Assembly: GCA_002345675.1 (NCBI GenBank)
Contig: DDWL01000010.1
Span: forward strand, 1-5,524
Direction of reading: 5' to 3'
Origin: Bacteroidales bacterium UBA2287
GTDB taxonomy: Bacteria; Bacteroidota; Bacteroidia; Bacteroidales; Tenuifilaceae
Length of the DNA: 5,524 bases
Shown here: piece after piece, positions 4,566-5,524 of the stretch
Position numbering within the stretch: position 1 is the stretch's first letter
Layout of the letters: every line of letters begins with the position of its first letter
Position numbers and translations under genes: made by a program
The notes under the pieces: model-generated
What the model saw: the letters and a program-made list of their open reading frames with translations, nothing else
Told to the model about the DNA's origin: nothing
Databases searched by the model: none

Positions 4566-5524
4566 TGATGGTAAGATTTCTTTGAATTTATCAAGAGTAA
4601 ACACATTGTTGGGTTTTAGAACTTTTACAACTAAATCGCGAACGAGATCATTGGAAATCCCATTTTTTTGAACTCCATAAACTTCTAACCCATAACCATA
4701 AAATCCAAATGTTTTATTTTTAACTAATGTGGTCAGATAATTGCATAATTCTTTGAGATCATTAATATTAATCGAGTAATTTTCAATATCATCATAAAGC
4801 GTTATAAAAAGTTTTACACCTACACCTGGTAGTAAATCCTCAATCCCCGTTGGACATATTTCACCTGTACAATTGCTTTCAACAGCAGATGTATATGGTA
4901 TAGGGAAATCAACAATAGGGCCTTTTATTACCTTGTTTTGGGGTACATGTATAGCTGTTGCATTGAATATATATTTACAAGCACATTGCTCGATTAATTG
5001 GCCAATTACATTTTTGTAACTATAACAAGTAATTGGGATTCCTGCTTGAATCGAATTATATCCAGAGAATATACAAGATGCTAATTTTAATGATGCTTCA
5101 CTTGTTAAGGTCTGACTGATTCCATCATTTGATTCAGCAGTTAACTTGAGGTCATTTAGTAAATTCAAATAATAATAACCTAAAAAATGTGTAGAAGTAT
5201 AAACTGCTGTAATAACTTTTTCATTTTTTAGAGTAAAATTTAATAATTGTCCATCGCCTGAAAATGCTCCACTTTTAATATTAGGAATTAAAATTCCTTT
5301 GTTTGAAGGTGTTAGGTAGGCGGTATTTTCATCTAACAAGTACCCTTTTAATGCTCCTGTTGAAGTAAGGATCTTTCCTTGCATCGCCCCTTCTTCCTCA
5401 TCCTCAAACACAAACCAGCCGCCTTGGGGGTTGTGGGTAAAATCCCATTGGTACTTCCAGAGTTCGGTGCCGCCAGCCTGCCCTGAGCCTGTCGAAGGGT
5501 AGTCCATCAGGTTTTGGGTGCTTT
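4560..5524 (-). CDS. C-terminal part of a larger protein (5' end off window), unrecognised C-terminal domain
   Basis: The frame is open to the right edge with no stop. The residues before the first internal Met (codon at 5507) read STQNL, so that Met lies inside an NLMDY motif and is probably not the start. Numbering from it, residues 12-41 (GGTELWKYQWD...NPQGGWFVFEDEEEGA) look like a conserved module. NLMDY resembles the Met-turn of metzincin-type zinc peptidases; the zinc-binding HExxH would then lie upstream, outside the window. Residues 4-11 (PSTGSGQA) are encoded by an inserted short repeat. From about residue 42 the protein changes character: a 270-residue region with seven cysteines (145, 161, 175, 177, 213, 218, 255), including a CAC pair, a strand-rich middle and a charged C-terminus. 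I do not recognise a family for it. GC falls from about 57% (5401-5520) to 23-30% in stretches sampled downstream, suggesting a module of different origin. It may be an effector or surface protein paired with the FN3 protein, but its function is unknown. Its TAG stop lies in the flanking hairpin repeat. Confidence 0.7.
   Translation of the reverse strand, partial: STQNLMDYPSTGSGQAGGTELWKYQWDFTHNPQGGWFVFEDEEEGAMQGKILTSTGALKGYLLDENTAYLTPSNKGILIPNIKSGAFSGDGQLLNFTLKNEKVITAVYTSTHFLGYYYLNLLNDLKLTAESNDGISQTLTSEASLKLASCIFSGYNSIQAGIPITCYSYKNVIGQLIEQCACKYIFNATAIHVPQNKVIKGPIVDFPIPYTSAVESNCTGEICPTGIEDLLPGVGVKLFITLYDDIENYSININDLKELCNYLTTLVKNKTFGFYGYGLEVYGVQKNGISNDLVRDLVVKVLKPNNVFTLDKFKEILPSP
5476..5499 (-). 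repeat. Short interspersed repeat inside the coding region (PSTGSGQA-coding)
   Basis: On the minus strand this reads CCCTTCGACAGGCTCAGGGC followed by AGGC. It matches, from memory, a widespread short repeat of the form CTTCGACAAGCTCAGGGCAGGC scattered through many bacterial and metagenomic genomes. Here it is in frame and translates as PSTGSGQA between NLMDY and GGTELWKYQW. Its unusual Gly/Ser/Thr/Gln-rich sequence stands out from both flanks. Keeping the frame open suggests that the insertion is tolerated in a loop or that the gene is decaying slowly. Confidence 0.65.

Overview
The window looks like an accessory, repeat-rich stretch of a Bacteroidota (Bacteroidetes) chromosome. The evidence is a TAnnTTTG-type -7 promoter element, no clear Shine-Dalgarno sequences, a secreted FN3-repeat protein, an AAA/DUF4143-type ATPase ending in the FE(I/V)GGKNK...PLWLFGFLY signature common in this phylum, and heptameric TATCGGT/TGTCGGT repeats. 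No species can be named from the sequence alone.

Layout: 1-571 holds no convincing gene. It has a degenerate heptamer repeat (59-121), a GC-rich inverted repeat (148-172), AT-rich DNA, and the first copy of a 95-bp two-hairpin element (397-491). A + strand ATPase gene (593-1786) follows, with a candidate promoter at 567-574. Five bases after its stop lies a second copy of the 95-bp element (1791-1886), then a third, hairpin-only copy and a broken arm (1957-2008). The minus-strand gene 4076-2022 converges on the ATPase gene and encodes a 684-residue secreted protein made of FN3-like domains. Upstream of it (4121-4565) is a dense array of small hairpins, mostly with three-base loops, arranged as two 140-bp copies 219 bp apart. 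The array touches the 3' end of a third gene (minus strand, 4560 to the right edge and beyond). That gene encodes the C-terminal part of a larger protein whose start lies outside the window.

The partial protein and the FN3 protein are on the same strand with the hairpin array between them, so they may be co-transcribed or functionally paired, but nothing here proves it. The partial protein combines a GC-rich conserved-looking segment (NLMDY...GTELWKYQW...FEDEEEG) with a markedly AT-rich, unrecognised C-terminal region. This resembles a common body with an exchanged C-terminal module. A short mobile-looking repeat (coding PSTGSGQA) interrupts it directly after the NLMDY motif.

The most interesting material is non-coding. 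The two array copies differ by paired changes that keep stems intact (C-G to T-A, and T-A to C-G). This points to hairpin structure being maintained, as RNA or as single-stranded DNA. The ATPase gene and its promoter also sit between near-identical direct repeats exactly 1395 bp apart, an arrangement that could allow loss or amplification of the gene as a unit.
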